From Streptomyces sp. Mut1 (GTDB lineage: Bacteria; Actinomycetota; Actinomycetes; Streptomycetales; Streptomycetaceae), in assembly GCF_030719295.1 (NCBI RefSeq), contig NZ_CP120997.1:6768001-6832000 (forward strand): DNA of 64,000 bases. Reading direction: 5' to 3'. Positions within the stretch are counted from its first letter, which is position 1; each line of letters starts with the position of its first letter. Positions 1 through 8,716 of the stretch are shown in pieces. The position numbers and the translations under genes are program-made. The notes beneath the pieces were generated by a model. The model was given only the letters and a program-made list of their open reading frames with translations. It was not told the origin of the DNA and made no database searches.

Positions 1-2458
1 CCTCGCTGATGTCCTGCGGGAGCAGCAGTGTGAGGTCCTCCTCGGTGACCTGGGCCTGCGAGGCGAGCCGTACGGCCTGCCGGTCCACCATCTCCTCGAA
101 GACCTGCCGTGCCGCACGGCCGTTGCCGAACCCGGCGTCTTTCGGTATCCGGTCGAAGTGGGTCGCGAGAGCCTTGCGGGTCTCGTCGTTCAGCACGTAC
201 TGGTGGCGCCCGCACATGCTCTCCACGATCTCCACCAGTTCGGGGACCGAGTAGTTCTCGAACTCCACGGTCCGCGAGAACCGGGAGGCCAGGCCCGGGT
301 TGGAGCCGAGGAAGCCGCGCATCTCACCGGAGTAGCCGGCGACCACGACCACCACGTCGTCGCGGTGGTCCTCCATCAGCTTCAGCAGCGTGTCCACCGC
401 CTCCCGGCCGAAGTCGGCGCCCGAGCCGCGCGAGTCGGAAGTGAGCGCGTACGCCTCGTCGATGAAGAGCACGCCGCCCAGAGCCCGTTCGAAGGTCTCC
501 GTGGTCTTGATGGCGGTACCGCCGATGACCTGCGCGACCAGATCGGCCCGGGAGACCTCGACCAGGTGCCCGGACCGCAGCGTCCCCAGCTCGGCCAGGA
601 TCGTGCCGTAGAGCCGCGCGACCGTCGTCTTTCCGGTGCCGGGCGGGCCCGCGAAGACCAGGTGCCGGCTCATCGGCGGTGCGGACATGCCGAGTTGGGC
701 GCGGCGTCGGGCGAGCTGGGTGAGGTTGACCAGCGTGCGGACCTGTTCCTTGACGTTGTCCAGGCCGATCAGGTTCTCCAGCGCGGCCATCGGGCCCTCC
801 GGGCGTCCTGGACCGTCCGACTCGGGCACGGTGCCCGCCGGATCGGTGCCCTCGGCCTCGCCGTAACCCCAGGCGTCCCGGGACTCGTTGCCGGTGCTGT
901 TCAGGTTCTCCACCGCGAGCCGGCCGCTCGCCCTGGACTGGACGAGCCCGCCGCCCTTGTTCTCGCGCACGGTGCAGCCGACCACCGACACCGGCGACTC
1001 GGTCTCCACCCGGATGCCGTCACGGCCGTTCCCCGCCGCCTCGCAGCCGTTGAGGTTGGCCCGGCCGCCCTCGCGGACCAGGAAGCCGTGGTCGGTGGCG
1101 GCGGCGGCCCGCACCCGGGTCGCCGTCAGCTCGCCGCCGTTGTCCACGACGACACCGCAGCCGCCCGCCGACACCAGCTCGCCGTCGCGCAGTGCCGCCG
1201 TGCCCTCGCCGCCTATCTCCAGACCGGCGCCGCCGGGTCCGGTCACCTTCAGGCCGGCCAGGTAGACGTTGCCGCCCGAGGCGACCGTCACTCCGGCGCC
1301 GCCCGGCGACTCCACCGAGCAGTCCTCCACCCGGCCGCGCCCGCCGTCGGTCACCGAGACGCCGTTGCCGCCCGTGCCGGTGATGCGGGCCCTGCGCACC
1401 AGCGGGTTGGCGCCGCCCTTGACCACCACGCCGGTGCCCCTGACGTCCAGGATCTCCACGCGGTCCAGCTCGGCCGCCGAATCCTCCTCCAGCAGCACGG
1501 CCTCGGCCTCGCCGTCCCGGACGGTCAGTGAGGTCAGGGTGGGCGAGGAGGAACCCGCCACGCGCAGCGCCGGTGCCCGGGCGCCGCTCAGCCAGCAGTC
1601 CTCGTACGTGCCCCGCGAACGGTCGGTGACGAAAAGGCCGTTGCCCGCCGTGCGGGACGTGCGGCAGCGGCGCAGCACCGGGTCGGCGCCGTGCGAGACG
1701 ATGATGCCCTGGCCGGTGGTGCCGTTGACCCGCACGTCGTCCAGCTCGATCCGGGCGGCGCTGGTCAGGTGAGCGCCGATCGCGGTGTCGTGGATCACGG
1801 TCCGCAGCACCCGGACCGCGCTGCGCTCCTCCAGCGCCAGCGCGGGCTTGTCGGTCGAGGAGAGATCGCAGTCCTCGACGGAGACCTGGGCGTCGCCGTT
1901 GGCCAGCAGGCCGTTGCCGCGTGCGTCGCGCACGGTGCAACCGCGTACCGTCGCCCTGCCGCGCTCGCCGATCACCACACCGCTGGTGCCCAGGTGCTCG
2001 AGGGTGCACGACTCCAGCGAGCTCTCGCTGGCCGACGTGACGACGACACCCGCGCCGGTCCGGCTGGAGACCCGGCACTCGCGCATGGCCAGCGAGCCGG
2101 AGTTGCGGGCGAGGACGGTGGCCCAGGACGCACCGGAGACGTCGCAGCCCTGCATCGCGACCTGCCCGTGCGAGGCGTCCACGACGGGAGCCTCCTCGTC
2201 CTGGCCCTGCACCACCAGATCGGTCAGCATCAACGCGTCGGCACGCAGCGAGATCGCGGTCCCGGTGCGCGGCGCCAGGCGCACGCTGCCGCGTGACTGC
2301 TCGGCGACGATGGTCACGCGAGTGGTGACGACGAGGTTCTCCTCGTACGTCCCCGGGCGCACACTGAGCACCGCCCCTCCGCGCGCCCTGGCCAGGGCCT
2401 CTGAGATCGTCCTGGCGTCCCCGGTGCCCTCCGGACAGATCGTCAGTACCTGGCGCAC
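1..2458 (-). CDS. Right-handed beta-helix / AAA+ ATPase fusion protein (C-terminus beyond left edge)
   Basis: About 819 codons are visible and the reading frame runs off the left edge without a stop. Residues 1 to roughly 520 are a long series of short Val/Leu/Gly-rich repeats typical of a right-handed parallel beta-helix (pectate-lyase-like fold). One open frame continues into a CbbX/SpoVK-type AAA+ domain with Walker A GPPGTGK (about residues 604-610) and Walker B FIDEA (Asp667-Glu668). I chose GTG 2458 because AAGGAGG lies 8 nt upstream (2467-2473); two in-frame ATGs at 2504-2509 lack this. The ATPase part suggests ATP-driven remodelling of a partner; the helix could be a binding or polymer-recognition surface. 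The substrate is unknown. It is divergent from the B-lectin membrane protein. Domain calls are confident; the cellular role is not. Confidence 0.85.
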   Translation of the reverse strand, partial: MRQVLTICPEGTGDARTISEALARARGGAVLSVRPGTYEENLVVTTRVTIVAEQSRGSVRLAPRTGTAISLRADALMLTDLVVQGQDEEAPVVDASHGQVAMQGCDVSGASWATVLARNSGSLAMRECRVSSRTGAGVVVTSASESSLESCTLEHLGTSGVVIGERGRATVRGCTVRDARGNGLLANGDAQVSVEDCDLSSTDKPALALEERSAVRVLRTVIHDTAIGAHLTSAARIELDDVRVNGTTGQGIIVSHGADPVLRRCRTSRTAGNGLFVTDRSRGTYEDCWLSGARAPALRVAGSSSPTLTSLTVRDGEAEAVLLEEDSAAELDRVEILDVRGTGVVVKGGANPLVRRARITGTGGNGVSVTDGGRGRVEDCSVESPGGAGVTVASGGNVYLAGLKVTGPGGAGLEIGGEGTAALRDGELVSAGGCGVVVDNGGELTATRVRAAAATDHGFLVREGGRANLNGCEAAGNGRDGIRVETESPVSVVGCTVRENKGGGLVQSRASGRLAVENLNSTGNESRDAWGYGEAEGTDPAGTVPESDGPGRPEGPMAALENLIGLDNVKEQVRTLVNLTQLARRRAQLGMSAPPMSRHLVFAGPPGTGKTTVARLYGTILAELGTLRSGHLVEVSRADLVAQVIGGTAIKTTETFERALGGVLFIDEAYALTSDSRGSGADFGREAVDTLLKLMEDHRDDVVVVVAGYSGEMRGFLGSNPGLASRFSRTVEFENYSVPELVEIVESMCGRHQYVLNDETRKALATHFDRIPKDAGFGNGRAARQVFEEMVDRQAVRLASQAQVTEEDLTLLLPQDISE

Positions 2459-2752
2459 TCCGCTGACCTCCTTGTATCGGCACCCGTGGGTTGCGGTCGG
2501 CCCCATCATGCCTTCCTCCCACCTGCGATCCCACCCCGGTCCGGCCGCCGGGGCGGCCGGGACGGCGAGCTTCGCGGTGCGGCGGAGAGCGGCGTACCGC
2601 GCATTACGGGATGTTCCGCAACGCCCGTACCGGGGCGGGGATTTCTCCGAGACCCATTGTTCACGCCAGAGATATGACCTGTCCCCCACATGTGTGCGTG
2701 AATAAGAGCGCTCTCAGGGACGTACGACGAACTACGGGACGGATGGGGCCAG

Positions 2753-3868
2753 ATGACAGACCCGACCGGAACGGCGGCGAAGGCGACGACGGAAGAGGCT
2801 TCGGCGCCCCCCGCCCCCGCCGGAGCCGGCCCGGACACGCACCGGGTTCCGGAGGGAGCGGGCGCAGGGTTACCGGAGGCCGAACCGGGGCGCGAGGGCG
2901 GATCGGAGACGGAGCCCGAGTCCGCCGCCGAACCGGAGACGGCACCCGGAAACGCCGCTGCCGGCATCGCCGCTCAGGAGGAGACCTCTGCCGGCACGCG
3001 CCCGGCGCAGGCGCCGGACGAGGGGGACGGGACCTCGGCTCCCGCCCCCGAAGCGGCGGCGTCGGCTTCCGCCCCCGAGGCGGCGACGGAGCCGGGAGTC
3101 GCCGAGGCGCTGGCGGCTTCGGCGCACGAGGACCCCGACCCCGGCGCGGCGGCCCCGGCCGGCCGCCCGAGCCGCCCGCTGCTGGCGGGCGCCGCCCTCC
3201 TGGGCGCCGCGCTGGTCGCCGTGCCGGTCCTCCTCATGAGCCGCCCAGGTGAGCCCGAGCGGCACGACACCGCCGTCGTCAACCAGGCGGGCACGCTGCT
3301 CGGCGGCGGGGAGCCGACGAGGGAGGGGCCACAGGCGTACGCGTCGTCGAGCGCGTCGCCCTCGAAGCCGGCGAAGCCGAAGAAGACACCGACACCGAAG
3401 GAGGTCGTGCCGAAGCAGGCCCCGGTCGTGGCCCCGGTGACGTCCTCGCCGTCCCCGACGAAGAAGCCCTCGCCCAAGCCCACCCCGAAGAAGACCCCGA
3501 AACCCACCCCGAAACCGGTGAAGAAGCCGTCCCGGGCGGCGGACATCACGGTCACGGCCACCAGGGTGCTGCGGGCCGGTGAATCCATCGAGGCGAACAG
3601 GACGAGGCTGCGGATGCAGCGCGACGGCAACCTCGTCGTCTACGACGAGAACGACAAGCCCCGTTGGGCCACCATGACCTTCGGCAAGGACTACCAGGCG
3701 GTCTTCCAGGCGGATGGCAACCTGGTCGTCTACACCGCCGACAGCCGCCCGGTCTGGGCCAGCAAGACCCAGGGCCACCGCGGCGCGGTCCTGCGCCTCC
3801 AGAAGGACGGCAACCTGGTGATCTACTCGGGCGGCGCTCCGGTCTGGGCGTCGAAGACCCAGCACTGA
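2753..3868 (+). CDS. Membrane-anchored B-lectin (mannose-binding lectin) domain protein
   Basis: This 371-aa protein has three parts. An acidic Pro/Ala/Glu-rich N-terminus (1-140) is followed by one hydrophobic membrane segment (about 143-163, LLAGAALLGAALVAVPVLLM). A Lys/Pro/Thr-rich linker (about 205-260) then leads to a C-terminal B-lectin domain (about 265-371). The lectin shows three QxDGNLVxY-type sugar-binding repeats: MQRDGNLVVY, FQADGNLVVY and LQKDGNLVIY. The topology implies a cytoplasmic acidic tail and an extracellular lectin on a cell-wall-spanning linker, so binding of mannose-like or cell-wall glycans is the likely role. No catalytic domain is visible. It is divergent from the beta-helix/AAA+ gene and shares a 294-bp upstream region with it. 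The ATG start fits the onset of the acidic region, but no strong ribosome-binding site is present. Confidence 0.85.
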   Translation: MTDPTGTAAKATTEEASAPPAPAGAGPDTHRVPEGAGAGLPEAEPGREGGSETEPESAAEPETAPGNAAAGIAAQEETSAGTRPAQAPDEGDGTSAPAPEAAASASAPEAATEPGVAEALAASAHEDPDPGAAAPAGRPSRPLLAGAALLGAALVAVPVLLMSRPGEPERHDTAVVNQAGTLLGGGEPTREGPQAYASSSASPSKPAKPKKTPTPKEVVPKQAPVVAPVTSSPSPTKKPSPKPTPKKTPKPTPKPVKKPSRAADITVTATRVLRAGESIEANRTRLRMQRDGNLVVYDENDKPRWATMTFGKDYQAVFQADGNLVVYTADSRPVWASKTQGHRGAVLRLQKDGNLVIYSGGAPVWASKTQH

Positions 3869-4129
3869 ACGCACCGCCCGTCGTGCGGGCACACGTCCGC
3901 ACGACGGGTCCGCCGCACCCCTGCGCGAAGGCGGCTGGCTCCCCGGGATCGAGGGCTCCTGCACACTCGTTGCCAGCGCTGCGGCATGAGGCGTGCGGGT
4001 CCGGCGGGCAGGTCGTACCGGCTGACAGCCAGATAGGTCTCCGGCGTCGCCGCTCGAGCGGACTCGTGTCGTCCCGCAGGACGAGTTCCGGCTCCTGGGG
4101 GCGGCGGCGGAGGAGGGCCCTTGTTTGGC

Positions 4130-4324
4130 CCAGTACTCCGCGGCGAGCCGCTGGTCCACCAGGCCGAGGCGCTTGCCGGCCCGGCTCCACGCCTGGCACG
4201 GCGGGGAGGCGATCAGCCCGCGTGTACGGCCGACGAAGCGATGCGTCGGATACATGGCCACGTCGGTCCGGATCGTCACCTGGCCGGCCAATGACCAGTC
4301 ATGGGCGGGCATGTCAGCGGGCAT
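4130..4324 (-). pseudogene. Remnant of a DNA (cytosine-5) methyltransferase
   Basis: Read from 4324 leftwards, the frame begins in mid-protein and gives the stretch GLIASPPCQAWSRAGKRLG. This carries the catalytic Pro-Cys motif IV of DNA C5-methyltransferases (Cys codon at 4196-4198). About 25 residues before it resemble the substrate-side region of actinobacterial enzymes. After the LVDQ that follows motif IV the similarity stops. Neither the SAM-binding motif I nor the target-recognition domain can be found in any frame nearby. I read this as a decayed fragment, perhaps of a lost restriction-modification gene. The rest of the 538-bp gap between the B-lectin gene and ggt holds nothing else I recognise. 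Confidence 0.6.
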
Positions 4325-4406
4325 TCGGCCTCAAGTTCGAGGCGGTCCTGACGGGACGGCCGGAGCGGCGCTACCCTGCGCGGACGATCTGTCACCGGAG
4401 GTGCGT

Positions 4407-6215
4407 ATGCGACGTTCCGTCAGGCGGAATGTGTCGTTGTCGGCGATTCTCGCCGCCGTTGTGTCGGTCGGGGCCGCTGCCCCGTCCTCGTCCGCCCACC
4501 CGGCCGCGCCACCGCCCAAGTCGCCCGTGGCGGCGGGCTACGGGGGCGCGGTCTCCAGCGTCGACGCGGACGCCACGGCCGCCGGGATCGAGGTGCTGCG
4601 CAAGGGCGGCAACGCGGTGGACGCCGCGGTGGCGACCGCCGCCGCGCTCGGGGTGACCGAGCCGTATTCGGCGGGACTCGGCGGTGGCGGGTACTTCGTC
4701 TACTACGACGCCCGCACCCGTACCGTCCAGACCATCGACGGCCGCGAGACCGCCCCGCGCAGCGCGGACTCCTCCCTCTTCCTGGAGAACGGCGAGCCCC
4801 TCGCCTTCGAGGACGCGGTGACCAGTGGGCTCGGGGTCGGCACCCCCGGTACACCCGCCACCTGGGACGCGGCGCTGGACGCCTGGGGGAGCACCTCGCT
4901 GCGCCAGGTCCTCAAGCCCGCCGAACGGCTGGCCCGGGACGGGTTCGTCGTGGATGAGACGTTCCGCTCGCAGACCGCGGACAACGAGGCCAGGTTCCGT
5001 GACTTCCCGGCCACCCGGAAGCTGTTCCTGCCCGGCGGGAAGCCGCCCGCGGTCGGCTCGGTCTTCAAGAACCCGGACCTGGCCCGCACCTACGAGGAGG
5101 TCGGCCGCAACGGGGTCGACGAGCTCTACCGGGGCAAGCTGGCCGACGACGTCGTACGGACCGTGCGCAACCCGCCCGTCGACCCCGCGTCCGACCGGGT
5201 CGTGCGGCCGGGCGACCTGACCGCGAAGGACCTGCGCTCCTACCGCGCGCTGCGCCGGGCGCCCACGAAGGTGAACTACCGGGGGCTCGACGTGTACGGC
5301 ATGGCGCCGTCCTCCTCCGGTGGCACGACGGTGGGCGAGGCCCTCAACATCCTGGAGTCCACGGACCTTTCGCGGGTGAGCCAGGAGAAGTACCTGCACC
5401 GCTACATCGAGGCGAGCCGCATCGCGTTCGCCGACCGGGGGCGGTGGGTCGGCGACCCGGCCTTTGAGGACGTACCGACCAAGGGCCTGCTCAGCCAGCG
5501 GTTCGCGGACGCCCGGGAGTGCCTGATCAAGGACGACGCGGTGCTGGCGAGCCCGCTCGCCCCGGGCGACCCGCGCCACCCGGGCGACTGCCGGTCCACC
5601 GGCAAGGCCGCGCCGACCACGTACGAGGGGGAGAACACCACCCACCTGACGACCGCCGACAAATGGGGCAACGTCGTCGCGTACACCCTGACCATCGAGC
5701 AGACCGGCGGCAGCGGCATCACGGTGCCGGGGCGGGGCTACCTGCTCAACAACGAGCTGACCGACTTCTCCTTCGCACCGGCCGACCCGGCCGTCCACGA
5801 CCCGAACCTGCCGGGACCGGGCAAGCGCCCGCGCTCGTCCATCTCGCCGACCATCGTGCTCCGGCACGGGCAGCCCGTGCTCGCCCTCGGTTCACCCGGC
5901 GGGGCCACCATCATCACCACCGTGCTCCAGTCGCTGATCGGCACGGTCGACCGGGGGCTCCCGCTGGTCGACGCCATCGCCGCGCCCCGTGCCAGCCAGC
6001 GCAACGCGGCGGCCACCGAGCTCGAACCGGCGCTGTGGAACAGCCCGTTGAGGTCCCGGCTGGAATCCCTGGGCCATGTCTTCAAGCTCAACCCCGAGAT
6101 CGGGGCGGCGACCGGTGTGCAGCGGCTGCCCGACGGGCGGTGGCTCGCGGCCGCCGAGAAGGAGCGGCGCGGCGGCGGCTCGGCGATGGTGGTGAGGCCG
6201 AGCGGGCGGCCCTGA
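4407..6215 (+). CDS. ggt: Gamma-glutamyltransferase (secreted)
   Basis: This 602-aa enzyme transfers or hydrolyses gamma-glutamyl groups of glutathione and related peptides. A Sec signal peptide (about 1-33) predicts export. The family's N-terminal block GGNAVDAAVA is near residue 70. The autocatalytic cleavage site is in ENTTHL, where Thr411 would become the N-terminal nucleophile of the small subunit. The glycine-rich GSPGGATI loop follows later. Length matches family norms of 560-600 aa. I chose ATG 4407 because GGAG lies about 6 nt upstream; GTG 4401 is in frame but too close to that site, and longer upstream frames run through the methyltransferase remnant. It stands alone, with the chitosanase gene 77 bp downstream on the same strand. 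Function is well supported; the physiological substrate is not shown. Confidence 0.93.
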   Translation: MRRSVRRNVSLSAILAAVVSVGAAAPSSSAHPAAPPPKSPVAAGYGGAVSSVDADATAAGIEVLRKGGNAVDAAVATAAALGVTEPYSAGLGGGGYFVYYDARTRTVQTIDGRETAPRSADSSLFLENGEPLAFEDAVTSGLGVGTPGTPATWDAALDAWGSTSLRQVLKPAERLARDGFVVDETFRSQTADNEARFRDFPATRKLFLPGGKPPAVGSVFKNPDLARTYEEVGRNGVDELYRGKLADDVVRTVRNPPVDPASDRVVRPGDLTAKDLRSYRALRRAPTKVNYRGLDVYGMAPSSSGGTTVGEALNILESTDLSRVSQEKYLHRYIEASRIAFADRGRWVGDPAFEDVPTKGLLSQRFADARECLIKDDAVLASPLAPGDPRHPGDCRSTGKAAPTTYEGENTTHLTTADKWGNVVAYTLTIEQTGGSGITVPGRGYLLNNELTDFSFAPADPAVHDPNLPGPGKRPRSSISPTIVLRHGQPVLALGSPGGATIITTVLQSLIGTVDRGLPLVDAIAAPRASQRNAAATELEPALWNSPLRSRLESLGHVFKLNPEIGAATGVQRLPDGRWLAAAEKERRGGGSAMVVRPSGRP

Positions 6216-6292
6216 CCGCCCGGAGCCGACAGGGGGGCGCACGGCGGCTCACGCCGCAAGGACCATCTCCTCGCCAGAAGGGCGCCCCCCCA

Positions 6293-7108
6293 GTGCGTAT
6301 GCGAACGCTTGCCCTTGTCACGGCCTCCGGTGCCGCGCTCCTCACGGCCGGCACACCCGCCCCCGCCACCCTCGCGGTGGCGGCGGGCCCGGAGGCCGCA
6401 CTCGCCGCCCCCGCGCCGGCGCCCCGTCCCGCCCTGTCGGACCCGCGCCTCGCGCCGGTCGCGCGGATCCACCGGGCGCCCGTCCGGGCGCACCGCTCCG
6501 CACCCTCCCCGTCCCGTGGCCGAAGAGGGCCGGTCGGCGCGGCCGAGCTGCTGGCCGAGGTGTCGGCCTGTACGCAGGTGTCGCACGGCGAGTACCGCAC
6601 GGATGAAGGGACTTCGGCGACCGTCCCGGTCTGCGGTATGCCCGGTGCGGTGTTCTGGAAGGCGGACATGGACATCGACTGCGACGGGCAGGTGACGGCC
6701 GCCTGCGACACGGGCACCGATCCGTCCTTCCACGGCGACACCGCGTTCCACACCTCGGACGGCAAACCGCTGAACGCCGAGGAACTGCCGTACGTCGTCG
6801 TGCCGGGCCGCAGCGGCGTCTGGGACTACGCGGCGGCCGGGATCAGGGGCGGCGGGGTCGTCGCCGTCATCCACGGCGACAAGGTGGAGTACGCCGTCGT
6901 CGGTGACGTCGGCCCGGAGCGGATCGTCGGCGAGGCCTCGTACGCCACGGCGAAGTCCCTCGGCATCGCCCCGGACCCGAGGAGCGGCGGCGCCGGCTCC
7001 GGGGTCACGTACATCCTGTTCCCCGGCTCCGAGGTGTCACCGATCGAGGACCACGGCGCGGCCGTGGCGGCGGGACGGGCGCTCGCCGAGCAGTTCGTGC
7101 GCGGGTAG
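6293..7108 (+). CDS. Secreted GH75-family chitosanase
   Basis: The 271-aa product has a signal peptide (about 1-38), an Ala/Pro/Arg-rich spacer, and a catalytic region starting near residue 85. The signature VFWKADMDIDCDGQ is the hallmark of glycoside hydrolase family 75, whose catalytic acidic residues lie in and after this block. A later GDVGPERIVGEASY segment is also typical. The enzyme should endo-hydrolyse chitosan from fungal walls. GTG 6293 is preferred because GAAGGG ends 10 nt upstream (6277-6282); the in-frame ATG 6299 is the alternative and changes only two residues. The gene is convergent with the methionine aminopeptidase gene, with 5 bp between the stops. Confidence 0.85.
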   Translation: MRMRTLALVTASGAALLTAGTPAPATLAVAAGPEAALAAPAPAPRPALSDPRLAPVARIHRAPVRAHRSAPSPSRGRRGPVGAAELLAEVSACTQVSHGEYRTDEGTSATVPVCGMPGAVFWKADMDIDCDGQVTAACDTGTDPSFHGDTAFHTSDGKPLNAEELPYVVVPGRSGVWDYAAAGIRGGGVVAVIHGDKVEYAVVGDVGPERIVGEASYATAKSLGIAPDPRSGGAGSGVTYILFPGSEVSPIEDHGAAVAAGRALAEQFVRG

Positions 7109-7113
7109 CGCGC

Positions 7114-7881
7114 TCAGAGGGCGGTCAGAATGCGGGGGCCGTCGTCCGTGATCGCCACGGTGTGCTCGGCGTGCGCGGCCCGGCTGCCGTCGGTCGACCG
7201 CAGCGTCCAGCCGTCCAGGTCCGCCCGGTAGGTGTCCACCCCGCCGGCGATCAGCATCGGCTCGATGGCCAGCACCATCCCGTGCCGCAGCGGCATGCCG
7301 CGCCCCGGCCGGCCTTCGTTGGGCACGCCCGGGTCCTCGTGCATCTCGCGGCCCACGCCGTGCCCGCCGAACCCCTCGGGGATGCCGTAGCCGGCGGTGC
7401 GGCAGACCGTGCCGATGGCGTGCGCGATGTCACCGATCCGGTTGCCGACGGTGGCCGCGGCGATTCCCGCGTCCAGGGCCGCGTACGCGGTGTCGATGAG
7501 CCGGGTGTCGGCCGGGCGGGCCCTGCCCACGGTGAAGCTGATCGCCGAGTCGCCGGCCCAGCCGTCCAGGGTCGCGCCCGCGTCGATGCTCACCAGGTCG
7601 CCGTCGCGCAGCCGGTAGTCGGTCGGGATGCCGTGCACGATCGCGTCGTTGACCGACGCGCAGATGACCGCAGGGAAGGGGACCGGGGCGAAGTGCGGCC
7701 GGTATCCGAGGAACGGCGAGCCGGCGCCCGCCTCGCGCAGCACCCCGCGCGCCACCTCGTCGAGTTCGCGCAGGGTGACGCCGATGGCGGCCGCTTCCCG
7801 GGCGGCTGTCAGTATCTGCGCCACGACCCGGCCGGCCGCGCGCATGGCTTCGATGGATGTGTCCGTCTTGAGTTGCACCAT
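7114..7881 (-). CDS. map: Type I methionine aminopeptidase
   Basis: This 255-aa cytosolic metalloenzyme removes N-terminal methionine from nascent proteins. All five expected metal ligands are visible: Asp in SIDAGA, Asp in AGDSAIS, His in GGHGVGREMHE, Glu in AIEPM and Glu in HAEHTVAI. The substrate-binding His is in AIVHGIP. Length fits the short type I class without an N-terminal extension. The ATG lies 7 nt behind a TATAGT -10 box, so the mRNA is probably leaderless. It is divergent from a small XRE regulator gene, so it is probably a regulated paralogue rather than the housekeeping copy that usually sits near ribosomal-protein genes. That last point is inference. Confidence 0.93.
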   Translation of the reverse strand: MVQLKTDTSIEAMRAAGRVVAQILTAAREAAAIGVTLRELDEVARGVLREAGAGSPFLGYRPHFAPVPFPAVICASVNDAIVHGIPTDYRLRDGDLVSIDAGATLDGWAGDSAISFTVGRARPADTRLIDTAYAALDAGIAAATVGNRIGDIAHAIGTVCRTAGYGIPEGFGGHGVGREMHEDPGVPNEGRPGRGMPLRHGMVLAIEPMLIAGGVDTYRADLDGWTLRSTDGSRAAHAEHTVAITDDGPRILTAL

Positions 7882-7888
7882 GCCAATT

Positions 7889-7916
7889 ACTATACCGGTC
7901 CGAGCGGTATTAGAAT
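7889..7916. promoter_or_regulatory. Divergent leaderless promoters with a central palindromic operator (map / XRE gene)
   Basis: Two -10 boxes face outwards. TAGAAT (7911-7916, + strand) is 6 nt before ATG 7923. TATAGT (7894-7889, - strand) is 7 nt before ATG 7881. Both spacings put the transcription start on or beside the start codon. Between them lies an inverted repeat, ATACCG (7892-7897) and CGGTAT (7905-7910), with a 7-nt spacer. A repressor bound there would cover both promoters, and the XRE protein encoded next door is the obvious candidate. Confidence 0.6.
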
Positions 7917-7922
7917 GACGGC

Positions 7923-8192
7923 ATGGTACGAACCCCCCTGACCCCCGAAGAGCGCCTGCGCGGCGAACGGCTCGGCCTGCTGCTGCGGCAAGCGCGCGCC
8001 GGCCGCAGCATGGCCGCGATCGCCGCCCACGCCGGAATCTCGGCCGAGACCCTGCGGAAGATCGAGACCGGCCGCGCCCCCACCCCCGCGTTCTTCACCG
8101 TCGCCGCCCTGGCCGGCGCGCTCGGTCTCTCCATGGACGAGCTGCTGGTGAGCTGCGCCGCGGTGCCGGAGGTCGTGCCTCTGGCCGGATAG
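7923..8192 (+). CDS. Small XRE-family helix-turn-helix regulator
   Basis: The 89-aa protein is little more than one Cro/CI-type HTH domain. The helix pair is at about residues 30-55 (SMAAIAAHAGISAETLRKIE), with recognition-helix character in SAETLRKIETG, followed by a short helical tail. There is no sensor domain, so it probably responds through dimerisation or another protein. It is divergent from map, and an inverted repeat lies between the two start codons, which points to autoregulation and control of map. The ATG is 6 nt behind the -10 box, so the mRNA is probably leaderless. Confidence 0.85.
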   Translation: MVRTPLTPEERLRGERLGLLLRQARAGRSMAAIAAHAGISAETLRKIETGRAPTPAFFTVAALAGALGLSMDELLVSCAAVPEVVPLAG

Positions 8193-8208
8193 CGCCGGCA
8201 GCACGGCC

Positions 8209-8220
8209 TACGCTGGGCCC
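8209..8220 (+). promoter_or_regulatory. Leaderless promoter -10 box of the PPOX gene
   Basis: TACGCT (8209-8214) matches TANNNT and is followed by six bases and then ATG 8221. No Shine-Dalgarno sequence fits in this space. No clear -35 element is visible. Confidence 0.45.
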
Positions 8221-8601
8221 ATGAGCCTCCAGGACTTCGCCCGCAGCGAGTACGTCAGCCTCACCACGTACCGCAAGGACGGCACGCCGGTCGCCACCCC
8301 GGTCTGGGCGGCGGCCGACGGCGACGAACTGGTCGTCTGGACCAGGACCGACTCCTGGAAGGTCAAGCGGCTGCGCAACGACAGCCGGGTCCGGGTCACC
8401 GTCTGCGATGTGCGCGGCCGGACCGAGGAGGGCGCCGTGAGCGCCGAGGGGACCGGCAGGCTGCTCGACGAGCGCGGGACGGCCGCCGTGCGCCGCGCCA
8501 TCGGCCGCAAGTACACCTGGAAGTACTGGCTGCTCGACTACCCGGCGATGATCGTCCGGCTCGGCAAGCGCCCGCACACCGGGATCGCCATCACCTTCTG
8601 A
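8221..8601 (+). CDS. PPOX-class F420-dependent oxidoreductase-like protein
   Basis: The 126-aa protein is a complete split beta-barrel of the pyridoxamine-5'-phosphate-oxidase-like superfamily. Its sequence (YVSLTTYRKDGTPVATPVW near the N-terminus, SWKVKRLRNDSRV in the middle, and a C-terminal RLGKRPHTGIAITF) matches the short actinobacterial group whose members bind F420 or flavin. The specific substrate cannot be told. It lies 28 bp after the XRE gene but has its own -10 box directly before the ATG, so it is probably transcribed separately. Confidence 0.8.
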   Translation: MSLQDFARSEYVSLTTYRKDGTPVATPVWAAADGDELVVWTRTDSWKVKRLRNDSRVRVTVCDVRGRTEEGAVSAEGTGRLLDERGTAAVRRAIGRKYTWKYWLLDYPAMIVRLGKRPHTGIAITF

Positions 8602-8716
8602 CCGCCAGCCCGCACGCCCCGCCCCGTGTCGGCCGCCTGCGCCCGCGTACCGGCCGCCTCCGGCCCGCAAACTGCGCGTAGCCGTCCCGAAACACGGCTG
8701 CGGTCGAATGCCGTCC

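Noticed and set aside
158..1531. Long open frame (457 codons) on the plus strand
   Set aside because: It is antisense to the beta-helix gene, has low-complexity His/Gly/Arg-rich composition with no family motifs, and arises from GC-rich third positions of the real minus-strand gene.
4125..4406. N-terminal extension of gamma-glutamyltransferase
   Set aside because: The extra 94 codons overlap the methyltransferase remnant and would put the signal peptide inside the protein; ATG 4407 has a ribosome-binding site.
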